A stretch of 64,000 bases of DNA from Planctomycetota bacterium. Its GTDB lineage: Bacteria; Planctomycetota; Uabimicrobiia; Uabimicrobiales; Uabimicrobiaceae. The notes under the pieces are model-generated. The model saw only the letters and a program-made list of their open reading frames with translations, ran no database searches and was not told where the DNA came from. Location: NCBI GenBank assembly GCA_029260735.1, contig JAJDCR010000145.1, forward strand, positions 1 to 64,000, given 5' to 3'. Shown piece after piece: positions 28,201 to 36,415 of the stretch (within the stretch, counting starts at the first letter, position 1; every line of letters begins with the position of its first letter). A program made the translations under genes and the position numbers.

Positions 28201-30198
28201 CTTTTAAACCTCGCAGAAGGCTACTATCCGATTGGTAAATACCATGAAGTTGCTTTCAAAATGTATGATGAACAAGAAACGAAAATCAAGGAGAAGAAAA
28301 ATGCTTTCGAAAAGCAAAAACTCATTGAGGCCGTAGAAGATATTACTGAACTCTATGGCACAAACTATCCTAAAATAGACTATGAGCTAGGAGAGCTTTT
28401 AGCTAAGTACCAAAATCCAGAGCTTATTCCTATTATCAAAGAAAAGAGAGCAGAAATCCAGTTGCTCATTAAGAAACAACAGTTGAATGAAAATTCTACT
28501 TTAATCCAGAATGCCCTAGCGATCATTGAAAAATCAGCAGCCGAGCTAAGTCCGAAGGATTTACTACAGGCAGAAAACTTTTTGGAGCAAGCAATCACAA
28601 ATGACCCAGTGGGATTAGCCAACGACGTAAATGCTGCTCGTAAGAAGTTAAAAGATAAACGCCAAGAAACCCAATCTTTCTTTTTAGCAAGGACAAAAGA
28701 ACAAGAAAAACAACTTGTGGAAGCGAAAAAGCTAGAAGAAGAGAACCAAATCGATCAGGCCATCGTTTCTTACCAAAAGATTTTTGATATTTTGGATAGC
28801 AGTGAACCAGGCAAAGAAGCTTTGGAAAGAAAAGAATTTTTGGAGGGACTTATCAAGTCTGCTCAAAAATTCACAAAAGATGCTCGAGAACACTTGGAAA
28901 AACGCCAGTACAAAAAAGCCGTAGAATGTTTAGAAAAAATCACTCTAGATCTTCGTTTGAGCAAGAGTAAAATATTATCCGGTTTACAAATGCCTATTAT
29001 TGTAACAACATCCCCTGACATAGGGCTCAGTTGCACAAACAATGGCAAAGATATTGGAAACTCTCCTTCTTTGTATCAATACACTCCTGGAACAAGACTT
29101 AGCTTTGGTCTTAAAGAAGAGGGGTTCCAAGTTGTCACCACTGACCGAGAACAAACAGAAAACAACACTCCTTGGAAAATCAATTTACAAGTCAAACGAA
29201 TTCCTATCTGGAGCTTTTCGAGCAAAGGACTCATTGAAGCCCCTCTTTCTTTGGATAAAGACACCATCTATGTAGCCAGCCGAGATAACTCCGTTTATGC
29301 TATAAATAAACAATCAGGGGAGGAAATTTGGAAATTCTACACCGGTCGATTATCTGAAATAACAGGTACTTTAGAGGTTACCCCCAAAGCTATTTATGTG
29401 GCAACATTAGGAGGATATTTCTACTCTCTTTCCAAGAGTAAGCAGTATCTAGAAGCCGAGGAACGCACACTTTGGAAAGGTCGTTTCAACAAACAAGTTT
29501 TTTACAAAGGACCCAGCTTTTCAAAAACCGGAATTGTTAGTGTTGGCGACAACCAAGGAACCGTTCTTTTACTTAAACAAAATCAAAAAGATGCCAAACT
29601 TGTCCGTCGTTACAGAACAAATAGTGAAATCATCGCTCCGCCTTTAATTGTCGGCCCGAATCTTTATATAACGAACAAAGTTCAGCTAACGAGCATTTCT
29701 TTGCGAACAGGTAAAGTTGACTGGGTAAGCGAAAAAAGAACTAATCGATCCATTACAGGATTCAAATATTCCAATGGAAAGCTCTATATAACCTCTTCTC
29801 CAGGAGGCTTAACTGCTTATAATCTCAAAGGGAAAAAGCTATGGCAAGCAAGAGGTGATGCTCAGATTACAAGACCTCCTATCGTGAGCAAAGAAAATGC
29901 TTATATCATAGGAACTGATGGGGTTCTAACAGCAGTAAATATCAACTCAGGGGAAAATTTATGGGAACATCCTTTTCCCAGTGCTTTCTCGAGTGAACCT
30001 ATTCTTTATGGTGATTTGATCTTTGCGACAGGGGAAGATTTTAAGGTAAGAGCCTTTTCTATTGTCCAACGTAAAATAATTTGGGAGTATACTTTACCCG
30101 AGAAATGCTTATCTCGTCCTGTTTGCGATGGAGAAAGACTGTATGTTTGTACGGGGAAGGATATTATTTCTTTGTACATTAAGGATTTGGTGTATTAG
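25264..30198 (+). CDS. Giant Ser/Thr kinase with DUF4388-like, TPR, PEGA and PQQ propeller domains
   Basis: The 1644-residue protein starts with a complete Hanks-type kinase (about residues 32-300): glycine loop GRGGMGSVF (42-50), K64, HRDVKPSN with catalytic D161, D179-F-G and APEQ. A DUF4388/PATAN-like region (about 325-470) follows, then a Glu-rich linker and cytosolic TPRs (about 700-920). One membrane span lies at about 936-955, then a coiled coil to about 1240, a PEGA domain (about 1241-1310) and a PQQ-type beta-propeller (about 1315-1644) with repeated IYVASxDxxVYAI/GxxxW units. Topology puts kinase and TPRs inside and propeller outside, as in receptor kinases of the PknD type. ATG with AAGGG upstream. 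Ligand unknown. Confidence 0.93.
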   Translation: MDNSSLSSKSAHMSDRTTKPTSRDLKLIGSQLGGCEITDFVGRGGMGSVFKALHKALNRLVAIKILSKGAEDKKAVDWFLREARAIARLEHANIIQVYDLAYDAGLETYFIVMQFVPGDSLDITLKSRKKSRLSIKEALDYGIQTADGLGAAHRMKIVHRDVKPSNLMVTPDGIVKITDFGLAKGLSSEETSVSSGLIVGTPLYMAPEQCVGSDIDGRTDIYALGATLYHLISGSPPFTGENSYEILEKQITASPTRLEEKIREVTPELSDIILRMLAKSPQDRYQLCEDISEDLTTMLHGSSKKAAPMTREEIVQEVTEEEVFRVSGVDRLLLIDTLKQVVDDKMLGTFSFRTRDSQIFLTLGENEIHIFQEGVDMSELQEEYSNYSPLELSSMLLIQTLQWEPFSWEFAEEFPDEEFYNLCLSMATDLPTFLMGYAGIMEVLVNIEKPGSLILSTQIDSVAFLYSLAKTLVVSPVPKSREHGKVLEEEKIASTIEAICSGNFRLEYRSPNTIKTTLDKEEETKAKEFSATKEAREREGGIEREEAEAHSLETNSDSKIEAAPEEARESQEIQETEEEKKAREFQEAQKAKEESEGTIFYSPVEEENENEEEDAISSYYLEALYQVPDFSFFQHLMPDFESVFFSLEEVELSVHNIKALGEHLQQLLKQTLKQSQVLENIGLSKESSILLTGAVLKEKILYSADQLTEIAKVLEQRGDKITSEVVLKELRAIHPHNTKAMEELAALCQELKNYERAAEFWNRVGKLREELQEIDQARSSYEHALELSPSNTTAQLNLFHLHLQNSSPQEIKDIGSSIVAKLRKSRNNDEVIEVCEDILKVAPDTPYAIQELINYHYDLNNLDQVKLLYLDLGQVYVNQGNNTSAVQTYQKLLRIDPDNIEVYGKLSELEGKKGKSKLRLNSAEAIKQQKKEKNLLKIAIIFLISLPFLGLGYHEWSGQKELQRVKQLIVVDYKNNKQALLNLAEGYYPIGKYHEVAFKMYDEQETKIKEKKNAFEKQKLIEAVEDITELYGTNYPKIDYELGELLAKYQNPELIPIIKEKRAEIQLLIKKQQLNENSTLIQNALAIIEKSAAELSPKDLLQAENFLEQAITNDPVGLANDVNAARKKLKDKRQETQSFFLARTKEQEKQLVEAKKLEEENQIDQAIVSYQKIFDILDSSEPGKEALERKEFLEGLIKSAQKFTKDAREHLEKRQYKKAVECLEKITLDLRLSKSKILSGLQMPIIVTTSPDIGLSCTNNGKDIGNSPSLYQYTPGTRLSFGLKEEGFQVVTTDREQTENNTPWKINLQVKRIPIWSFSSKGLIEAPLSLDKDTIYVASRDNSVYAINKQSGEEIWKFYTGRLSEITGTLEVTPKAIYVATLGGYFYSLSKSKQYLEAEERTLWKGRFNKQVFYKGPSFSKTGIVSVGDNQGTVLLLKQNQKDAKLVRRYRTNSEIIAPPLIVGPNLYITNKVQLTSISLRTGKVDWVSEKRTNRSITGFKYSNGKLYITSSPGGLTAYNLKGKKLWQARGDAQITRPPIVSKENAYIIGTDGVLTAVNINSGENLWEHPFPSAFSSEPILYGDLIFATGEDFKVRAFSIVQRKIIWEYTLPEKCLSRPVCDGERLYVCTGKDIISLYIKDLVY

Positions 30199-30215
30199 AG
30201 GGGAACGAGGGTATT

Positions 30216-30399
30216 CACTGCGGAGCAGTGGGGGAACGTAGCCAGGGGTTTTAACCCCTGGTAATAAAGGCACACAGAGGGTTTTGGTGCCGTAGGTACC
30301 AAGGAAATTATTTTCCTGCGTACCTACGGCACGCTATTGTTTATTTCTCTTGTTCCAGGGCATAAATGCCCTGGCTACGTTCCTCAGTCGCTACGCGAC
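30216..30399. repeat. Nested-palindrome element between kinase and lpdA
   Basis: Several inverted repeats are arranged symmetrically. GGAACGTAGCCAGGG at about 30233-30247 faces its complement at about 30369-30383. Each outer arm has its own hairpin (CAGGGG-CCCCTG, CAGGGC-GCCCTG). A central pair, GTGCCGTAGGTAC and its complement, encloses a small hairpin. Short hairpins CACTGCGGAGCAGTG (30216) and GTCGCTACGCGAC (30387) flank the whole. No coding potential. It may also end transcription from both sides, since the flanking genes are convergent. Confidence 0.75.
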
Positions 30400-30457
30400 C
30401 ATAATAGCGAATCACATCCATAAAACATAGTGCTTAGCACAGTTTTGATAAGCTTTT

Positions 30458-31846
30458 CTAAGCGTGGATAGCCCAGCCTTCGACCGCTCGCATCACTTCC
30501 ATAATGCTTTCCGACAAAGTAGGGTGAGCATGAACCATTGTTGCAAGGTCCTCAGGTAAAAGCTCTGCTGATTTCGCTAGCAGAAGCTCATGGATCAATT
30601 CGGTGGCATCAGCTCCGACAATATGACCGCCCAAGATTTCTTTGGTTTCTGGATCAAAGAGAACCTTTACTAGCCCTTCTGTCTTTTCAATGGCAACAGA
30701 CTTACCTGCTCCTCGGTATGGAAAAACTGCTTTTTCGTACTTAATCCCCTCTTCTTTAGCTCTCCACTCTGGATAACCAAAGCTGGCAATTTGAGGCTCA
30801 CAATAAGTAGCTCCTGGAATAAGTAGAGGATCTAAGCAAACCTCGGGGTGATGTCCTGCCATATGCTCTACGGCAATTTCTCCCTCTTTGGAAGCAACAT
30901 GAGCAAGAAGAGGAGAGTTTATCACATCGCCAATTGCATAAATGCTCGGCACTGTTGTTTGGTAGTAATCTTTGACCGCAATAAATCCTCGATCAGTCTC
31001 TACCCCCACATTCTCTAAACCTAAGTTTTCACTATTAGGAGCTCGCCCTACGGCAACTAAAATAGTATCCGTTTCTAGCTCGGAAAGAGCTTGCCCTTTT
31101 CCTTCAAGAGTGACAACAAAAGAATCTCCGTTATCTTTAACAGAGCTCGCTTTAGTGCCTGTGGAAAATTTTATCCCTCTTTTTTGAAAAGATTTTTGAA
31201 CGATTTGGGAAGCTTCCTCATCTTCAATAGGCAAAACTCGATCCAACATCTCGACGACATGTACTTCGACTCCAAAAGCATTCATGACAAAGGCAAATTC
31301 CATTCCAATAGCTCCACTTCCCAAAACAAGCATTCTTTTTGGTAAAGCTTCGAGCATCAGAACTCCTGTAGAGGTAAGAACTCTTTTTTCATCAATAGAA
31401 AAACCAGGAATTTGACGAGGTCGCGATCCTGTCGCAATCAAAATATTTTTAGCCGTATGCTTACTGCCGTCATTCAAGGTAACCTCATGAGCACCCGTAA
31501 TCTTCGCCTCTCCTGAAATCAAAGAGATTTGATTCTTCTTTAAAAGAAACTGAACTCCCTTAGAGAGACTTTCAGCAGCTACTCGTGATTTGGCATAGAC
31601 TTTTTGATAGTCAAAACCACTTTGATCGACTTTTAGTCCCATCTCTTCTAGCTTAGAGATAGAACGAAAAACTTCTGCTTGGTGAATAAGAGATTTCGAA
31701 GGAATACATCCCCAATTCAGACAAACTCCCCCCGGCTTATCTTTTTCAATAACAGCGGCTTTCAAACCAAGTTGAGTAGCACGAATAGCAGCGACATAAC
31801 CACCAGGGCCAGCCCCAATCACCAATACATCATAGTCGTAGGCCAT
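30458..31846 (-). CDS. lpdA: Dihydrolipoyl dehydrogenase (E3)
   Basis: E3 reoxidises the dihydrolipoyl arm of the pyruvate dehydrogenase complex with FAD and NAD. The protein has 462 residues: FAD-binding VIGAGPGGYVAA at the N-terminus, the redox-active disulfide GGVCLNWGCIPSK (C42, C47), NAD-binding GSGAIGMEFA, and the C-terminal HAHPTLSE with the active-site His-Glu dyad. It is complete and typical. It is the last gene of the PDH operon, after a 47-base gap that contains a hairpin. AAAGGA precedes the ATG. Confidence 0.97.
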   Translation of the reverse strand: MAYDYDVLVIGAGPGGYVAAIRATQLGLKAAVIEKDKPGGVCLNWGCIPSKSLIHQAEVFRSISKLEEMGLKVDQSGFDYQKVYAKSRVAAESLSKGVQFLLKKNQISLISGEAKITGAHEVTLNDGSKHTAKNILIATGSRPRQIPGFSIDEKRVLTSTGVLMLEALPKRMLVLGSGAIGMEFAFVMNAFGVEVHVVEMLDRVLPIEDEEASQIVQKSFQKRGIKFSTGTKASSVKDNGDSFVVTLEGKGQALSELETDTILVAVGRAPNSENLGLENVGVETDRGFIAVKDYYQTTVPSIYAIGDVINSPLLAHVASKEGEIAVEHMAGHHPEVCLDPLLIPGATYCEPQIASFGYPEWRAKEEGIKYEKAVFPYRGAGKSVAIEKTEGLVKVLFDPETKEILGGHIVGADATELIHELLLAKSAELLPEDLATMVHAHPTLSESIMEVMRAVEGWAIHA

Positions 31847-31866
31847 ATTCTGTTCCTTTTCACAAA

Positions 31867-31890
31867 AGAGGAGTGTAAAAACACTCCTCT
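31867..31890 (-). promoter_or_regulatory. Intercistronic hairpin between pdhC and lpdA
   Basis: A perfect 10-bp stem (AGAGGAGTGT with ACACTCCTCT) with a 4-base loop lies four bases after the pdhC stop, followed on the minus strand by only four Ts. It could be a leaky terminator or an mRNA-stability element setting E3 expression relative to E1/E2. Confidence 0.55.
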
Positions 31891-31893
31891 AGT

Positions 31894-33123
31894 CTACAGT
31901 AAAGCGAGAAGAGGGTTTTCCATCATTCCCTTAAGGTCGTTTAGAAACTTCGCTCCGACAGCACCATCAATTACTCGATGGTCGCAAGATAGGCTTACTT
32001 TCATATTAGATTGAACTATCAGCTCTCCATTAGGAGCTACGACCGGCTCCTTCTTAATCATACCAATGGCAAGGATGGCTGCTCCAGGAGGGTTAATAAT
32101 TGCAGTGAACTCCTCTATGCCAAAAGATCCTAAGCTACTGATTGTAAAGGTAGCATTGGTAAACTCATGGCTTTGTAAACGATTGTTGCGAGCCTTATCG
32201 ATGAGCACTTTGAGTTCTTGATCGATCTCAATAATGCCTTTGTTGTTACAGCTACGCACAACGGGAGTAATCAACCCATCAGGTTGAGCTACAGCTAAAC
32301 CCACATCGACAGAACCATGTTGAACAATACTATCACCTTTCCAACTAGAGTTAATGACAGGATTGCGCTTAAGGGCTTCGGTAACAAACTTGATCAAGAA
32401 GGCATTCATGGAAAGCTTCTCTTTGGCTGTAGCATTATAAGCTTTACGACTATTGACTACTCCATCCATTTGAATAGAAAGTTTTAGATAGTAGTGTGGT
32501 GCTGTGAATTTTGATTCAGCCAAACGTTGAGCGATAATCTTCCTCTTTTGAGAAAGAGGAAAAACTTGGTCACTAAGAAAAGGGGTTGCTGCTGAGTGAG
32601 TAGATACTTGAGCGGACTCAACATCTCTCTTAACAATTCTTCCCCCAGGGCCACTTCCTTGAACTTGATTTAAATTAAGCCCTTTCTGAGAAGCAATTTT
32701 ACGAGCCAAAGGAGAAGACTTCACTCGACCATCCGAAGGCTCGCTCTTTGCAGGTGCATTTACTTCCTGAGCCTGGGTAGAAGTAGTAGAACTCGTGTCT
32801 GAAGGTACTTCTGCTTGAGGTGCAGGAGCAGTACTTTTACTAGAGGCTGTTTCGATTTCTTTCAAAAGAGCAGCAATATCTTCTCCTGGCTCTCCTAAAA
32901 TAGCAATCGGCTCTCCCACTCCGGCTTCTGTACCTTGCCCTTTAATAATCTTGAGTAATGTTCCTTCGTCAGAAGCCTCATAGTCCATGGTGGCCTTATC
33001 TGTTTCAACTTCACAAAGAACATCTCCTGACTCAACCTTATCTCCCTCTTTTTTGTTCCATTTAGCAATTAAGCCATTTTCCATTGTCGGAGACAAAGCA
33101 ATCATTAATACTTGTTCTGCCAT
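31894..33123 (-). CDS. pdhC: Pyruvate dehydrogenase E2, dihydrolipoamide acetyltransferase
   Basis: E2 forms the complex core and transfers the acetyl group from its lipoyl arm to CoA. Of 409 residues, 1-80 form one lipoyl domain with the lipoylated Lys in VETDKATMDYE. A Pro/Ala/Ser linker follows, then a peripheral-subunit binding domain at about 135-170 (SPLARKIASQKG, GSGPGGRIVKRDV). The acyltransferase domain runs from about 185 to the end with the catalytic SCDHRVIDGA. A single lipoyl domain is the short form common outside proteobacteria. AAGGA precedes the ATG. It lies 11 bases after pdhB. Confidence 0.96.
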   Translation of the reverse strand: MAEQVLMIALSPTMENGLIAKWNKKEGDKVESGDVLCEVETDKATMDYEASDEGTLLKIIKGQGTEAGVGEPIAILGEPGEDIAALLKEIETASSKSTAPAPQAEVPSDTSSTTSTQAQEVNAPAKSEPSDGRVKSSPLARKIASQKGLNLNQVQGSGPGGRIVKRDVESAQVSTHSAATPFLSDQVFPLSQKRKIIAQRLAESKFTAPHYYLKLSIQMDGVVNSRKAYNATAKEKLSMNAFLIKFVTEALKRNPVINSSWKGDSIVQHGSVDVGLAVAQPDGLITPVVRSCNNKGIIEIDQELKVLIDKARNNRLQSHEFTNATFTISSLGSFGIEEFTAIINPPGAAILAIGMIKKEPVVAPNGELIVQSNMKVSLSCDHRVIDGAVGAKFLNDLKGMMENPLLALL

Positions 33124-33134
33124 TCTTGATTCCT

Positions 33135-34112
33135 TTATACGTAAAGTACTTTTTTAGCCGCTTTTACAATTTTCTCCACCGAAGGTTGTACAGCCAACTC
33201 TAAAGTGTGGTTATAAGGCATAGGGACATCTTCAGAAGAAATGAACTCAACTTGGGCATCTAGATCGTCAAAACAGTTTGTCGAAACTAGCCAAGCAACA
33301 TGAGAACCGACACTTGCAAAGGGCCAAGATTCATCAATAACAACACAGCGATTTGTTTTTCGTACGGACTTATAGATACTCTCTTCGTCTAAAGGTCGGA
33401 TAGAGCGAAGATCTAAAACTTCCGCATCGATACCTTCTTCCGCTAATTTTTCTGCTGCTTGTAAAACCATTCTCACAGGTTTTGAGTAGCTAATTAAAGT
33501 AACATCTTTCCCTGCTCTTTTTATGTCTGCTTTCCCAAAAGGAATAAGGTACTCTTCTTCAGGAACCTCATCTTTCCATCCATACATAAGTTCGCACTCT
33601 AAGAACATAACGGGATTATCATCTCGGATAGCCGTTTTCAAAAGTCCTTTTCCATCGTAAGCAGTAGAAAAAGAAACTACTTTTAGACCAGGAATGTGAG
33701 CATAGATAGATTGAAGTGCTTGGGAATGTTGAGAACTCAAGAACTCCGCTGGGCCATTGGGTCCGCGAAAAACGATGGGGACGTTAATCTGTCCTCCGGA
33801 CATATGCAAAGTCTTTGCTGCATTATTAAGTACTTGGTCGTAAGCCATCGCAGAAAAATTATATGTCATCCACTCAATAATGGGTCGCAAACCAGCCATG
33901 GCCGCCCCCACTCCGACACCTGTAAAACCATACTCTGTAATGGGAGTATCAATGACTCGCCGATCACCATACTTCTCCCAAAGTCCTTGACTTACTTTGT
34001 AAGCTCCATTGTACTCTGCGACTTCTTCCCCCATCAAAAAAACGCGATCATCTCTTGCCATTTCTTCATCCATGGCCTGACGCAGAGCTTCTCGAACAGT
34101 AATCTCTGGCAT
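33135..34112 (-). CDS. pdhB: Pyruvate dehydrogenase E1 beta subunit
   Basis: This is the beta half of the heterotetrameric thiamine-diphosphate E1 that decarboxylates pyruvate. It has 325 residues, the family length. Signatures are FLMGEEVAEYNGAYKVSQGL, DTPITEYGFTGVGVGAAM with the Glu that activates thiamine, and the C-terminal transketolase domain DLRSIRPLDEESI. AAAGGAGGAAG directly before the ATG is the strongest ribosome site of the operon. 14 bases separate it from pdhA. Confidence 0.96.
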   Translation of the reverse strand: MPEITVREALRQAMDEEMARDDRVFLMGEEVAEYNGAYKVSQGLWEKYGDRRVIDTPITEYGFTGVGVGAAMAGLRPIIEWMTYNFSAMAYDQVLNNAAKTLHMSGGQINVPIVFRGPNGPAEFLSSQHSQALQSIYAHIPGLKVVSFSTAYDGKGLLKTAIRDDNPVMFLECELMYGWKDEVPEEEYLIPFGKADIKRAGKDVTLISYSKPVRMVLQAAEKLAEEGIDAEVLDLRSIRPLDEESIYKSVRKTNRCVVIDESWPFASVGSHVAWLVSTNCFDDLDAQVEFISSEDVPMPYNHTLELAVQPSVEKIVKAAKKVLYV

Positions 34113-34126
34113 ATATCTTCCTCCTT

Positions 34127-35113
34127 TTAAACGAGAATGTCCTCATACATAGTTTCTAGTCCGGGCTCAGCGCTTTCTTTGGCAAAGTTAACCGCTGCAT
34201 CACAAACGGCTTTGCACTTTTGATCCATTTCTTTAAACTCATCTTCTGTGATAATCTTTGCTTCTAAAAGCTCTGACTTAAGAGTTAAAATAGGATCTTT
34301 ACCTTTGAATTCCTGCAGCTCTTCTTTTGTTCTGTACTTAGCTGGGTCACTCATAGAATGCCCTTTATAGCGATAAGTCCTAATGTCTAAAAGAGTTGCT
34401 TCTCCGCTCTTGCGTGCTAATTCCACAGCCTCTTTAACCTCTTCATAAACTTCCAAAACATCCATTCCATTATCAACTCTTCGACCCGTTAAGCCATAAG
34501 AGTTAGCCATAATAGAAAAGTCGTGAACCGAAGAAACCCGGCGATAGTCTGTTCCCATTCCATATTGGTTATTTTCACAAATATAAACAATAGGGAGTTG
34601 CCAAATTTTCGCTAAATTTAGGCTTTCATGAAAAGCTCCTTGGTGAATAGCACCATCGCCAAAGTAGCATAAAACAACACCATCTTCTTTGTTATAGCGA
34701 ATTTTGAAAGCCACTCCGGTAGCCACAGGAATTTGGCCTCCGACAATTCCATTTCCACCGAACATATGATTTTTCGCATCAAAAAAGTGCATAGAGCCAC
34801 CTTTTCCTCGCGAGCAACCTGTAACTTTTCCATAGAGTTCTGCCATCAGAGTATTGGGAGAACTCCCACAACAAAGAGCATGAGCATGATCTCGATACCC
34901 TGTCAAAACATAGTCTTTACTTAAATCTAAAGCTCCAATGGAACCGGAGGTAACCGCCTCTTGCCCAATGTATAAGTGACAAAAGCCGACAATCTCTCGG
35001 AGTCCATACTTTTTTCCTGTCAGCTCTTCAAAGCGCCGACAGAGGAGCATTTCATCCAGCAATTTTTTCAAAAAATCTTGTGAGTAATCTTGAATTTTCT
35101 TTTTTTTCGACAT
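34127..35113 (-). CDS. pdhA: Pyruvate dehydrogenase E1 alpha subunit
   Basis: This is the alpha half of E1, which binds thiamine diphosphate. The chosen ATG at 35111-35113 (328 residues) has GGGAG 9 bases upstream, and the protein then begins SKKKKIQDYSQ. The longer open frame to 35152 has no ribosome site. The TPP motif is GDGAIHQGAFHESLNLA, ending in CENNQYGMGT. The phosphorylation-loop region shows RYKGHSMSDPAKYR, conserved in E1 alpha even in bacteria lacking the regulatory kinase. The alpha/beta E1 form contrasts with the single-chain AceE. Confidence 0.96.
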   Translation of the reverse strand: MSKKKKIQDYSQDFLKKLLDEMLLCRRFEELTGKKYGLREIVGFCHLYIGQEAVTSGSIGALDLSKDYVLTGYRDHAHALCCGSSPNTLMAELYGKVTGCSRGKGGSMHFFDAKNHMFGGNGIVGGQIPVATGVAFKIRYNKEDGVVLCYFGDGAIHQGAFHESLNLAKIWQLPIVYICENNQYGMGTDYRRVSSVHDFSIMANSYGLTGRRVDNGMDVLEVYEEVKEAVELARKSGEATLLDIRTYRYKGHSMSDPAKYRTKEELQEFKGKDPILTLKSELLEAKIITEDEFKEMDQKCKAVCDAAVNFAKESAEPGLETMYEDILV

Positions 35114-35167
35114 AACTAAAAACTCCCAAGGGATACAATAAAGATTCCACAAAGGGCTCTCAAAACC

Positions 35168-36166
35168 CTAAAACGTTTTGCTCTGCAACCACTGAGCAAT
35201 ATCATCTGCCATATTTTTTCGCTCCCCCACTAAAGGAAGATCTAAAAGACGCTTAGCTAAAAGATGAGAGTCAAAAACACATCCTTGAAGATAGCCAGGT
35301 AAAGAATCAATGAAAGATTCATCTAAGGAGTCAGAATAAACCACGACATTGTTTACCCTTCCTTGCTCTAACTTTAAGCCAAACTCAACTCCTCCCCAAG
35401 TAAAGCGGTGCTCTAACTCTAAATCAAACTCGGGCGACTCGCCATAGCGCCATTCCCAGGAAGAGTATTTTTCATATAGTTTTTGCGCTTTCTCCATATC
35501 AATAGCCTCTTCTATACTTTGCTCTTGAAGATCTCCTCCATAATTTTCATGGAAAGCTTGCTGAAATGCTTTTGCCATTTCATCAATAGTCACTCCTGGA
35601 TTATATTCTTGCAGGTTAGTGACTCTTGATTCTACAGACTTCACTCCCTTTGATTGCATTTTTTCAGGGGAAACTTGGAGATAGCGAGTTAGTTTACTCA
35701 GATTTGCTGAAACGAGAAGAGTACCATGGTGAAAAGCACTTTTTGTCCGAAAGCAAAAGGCATTTCCCGAAAACTTGCGCCCTTCGACAGAAATATCATT
35801 GCGTCCGGTAAACTCCGCCTGAATTCCCACTTTTCGAACAGCACTTAAAATAACCTCTAGCTGTCTCTGAAAGTCATAGAGTTGGCGATCTACAACAAAG
35901 GTAAAGTTGAGATTTCCCATATCGTGAAAAACAGCTCCTCCTCCCGAAAGTCTGCGAGCCAACTTCCCTTCTTCTTCCTCAAGAAGTTTTGTTCGACATT
36001 CTCTCCATGGATTCTGGTTTTTGCCAATCACTACGGTATTTTGATTTTGCCATAAATAGAGCCAGCACTGGCCTTCTTTAACTTGTTCAAAAAGGCATTC
36101 TTCAAACGATAAATTCAGCCAAGGGTCTAAATTAGAAGTGCGAATGGTTTTTGTTTCTATAGACAT
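35168..36166 (-). CDS. lplA: Lipoate-protein ligase A
   Basis: LplA activates lipoate with ATP and attaches it to the E2 lipoyl lysine. The protein has 332 residues. The catalytic fold is recognisable by RRLSGGGAVFHDMGNLNF, NQNTVVIGKNQNPW at the lipoate pocket, GRNDISVEGRKFSGNAF and the FHHGTLL strand. The C-terminal ~90 residues form the accessory domain of bacterial LplA. It is the first gene of the operon lplA-pdhA-pdhB-pdhC-lpdA, so the enzyme that lipoylates E2 is made together with it. AGAGGA precedes the ATG. Confidence 0.94.
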   Translation of the reverse strand: MSIETKTIRTSNLDPWLNLSFEECLFEQVKEGQCWLYLWQNQNTVVIGKNQNPWRECRTKLLEEEEGKLARRLSGGGAVFHDMGNLNFTFVVDRQLYDFQRQLEVILSAVRKVGIQAEFTGRNDISVEGRKFSGNAFCFRTKSAFHHGTLLVSANLSKLTRYLQVSPEKMQSKGVKSVESRVTNLQEYNPGVTIDEMAKAFQQAFHENYGGDLQEQSIEEAIDMEKAQKLYEKYSSWEWRYGESPEFDLELEHRFTWGGVEFGLKLEQGRVNNVVVYSDSLDESFIDSLPGYLQGCVFDSHLLAKRLLDLPLVGERKNMADDIAQWLQSKTF

Positions 36167-36314
36167 GAAAATCCTCTAAATTTACTGGAAATATAAATCG
36201 GTTTATACTCTAACAAGTAATAGAGTCGAATTCAAGGGAGAACTCTTAAGAAGAAAGATTTCCAGAGTCCAAATCTTAAAGAGAATTTGCTTTTATCTTT
36301 CTCAGAATAAAAAC

Positions 36315-36342
36315 TTGAAACTTATCTAAGGCTTGTTACAAT
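36315..36342 (+). promoter_or_regulatory. Probable sigma-70 promoter of the TPR lipoprotein
   Basis: TTGAAA at 36315-36320, a 16-base spacer and TACAAT at 36337-36342 lie 74 bases upstream of the lipoprotein start. Each box deviates from consensus by one base. Confidence 0.5.
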
Positions 36343-36415
36343 AAGCTACATAATATTTGCTATTTTGAGCGGCCTGATAAGCCCTTCAATATTTGAATTT
36401 TTAAGGGAAAACAAG

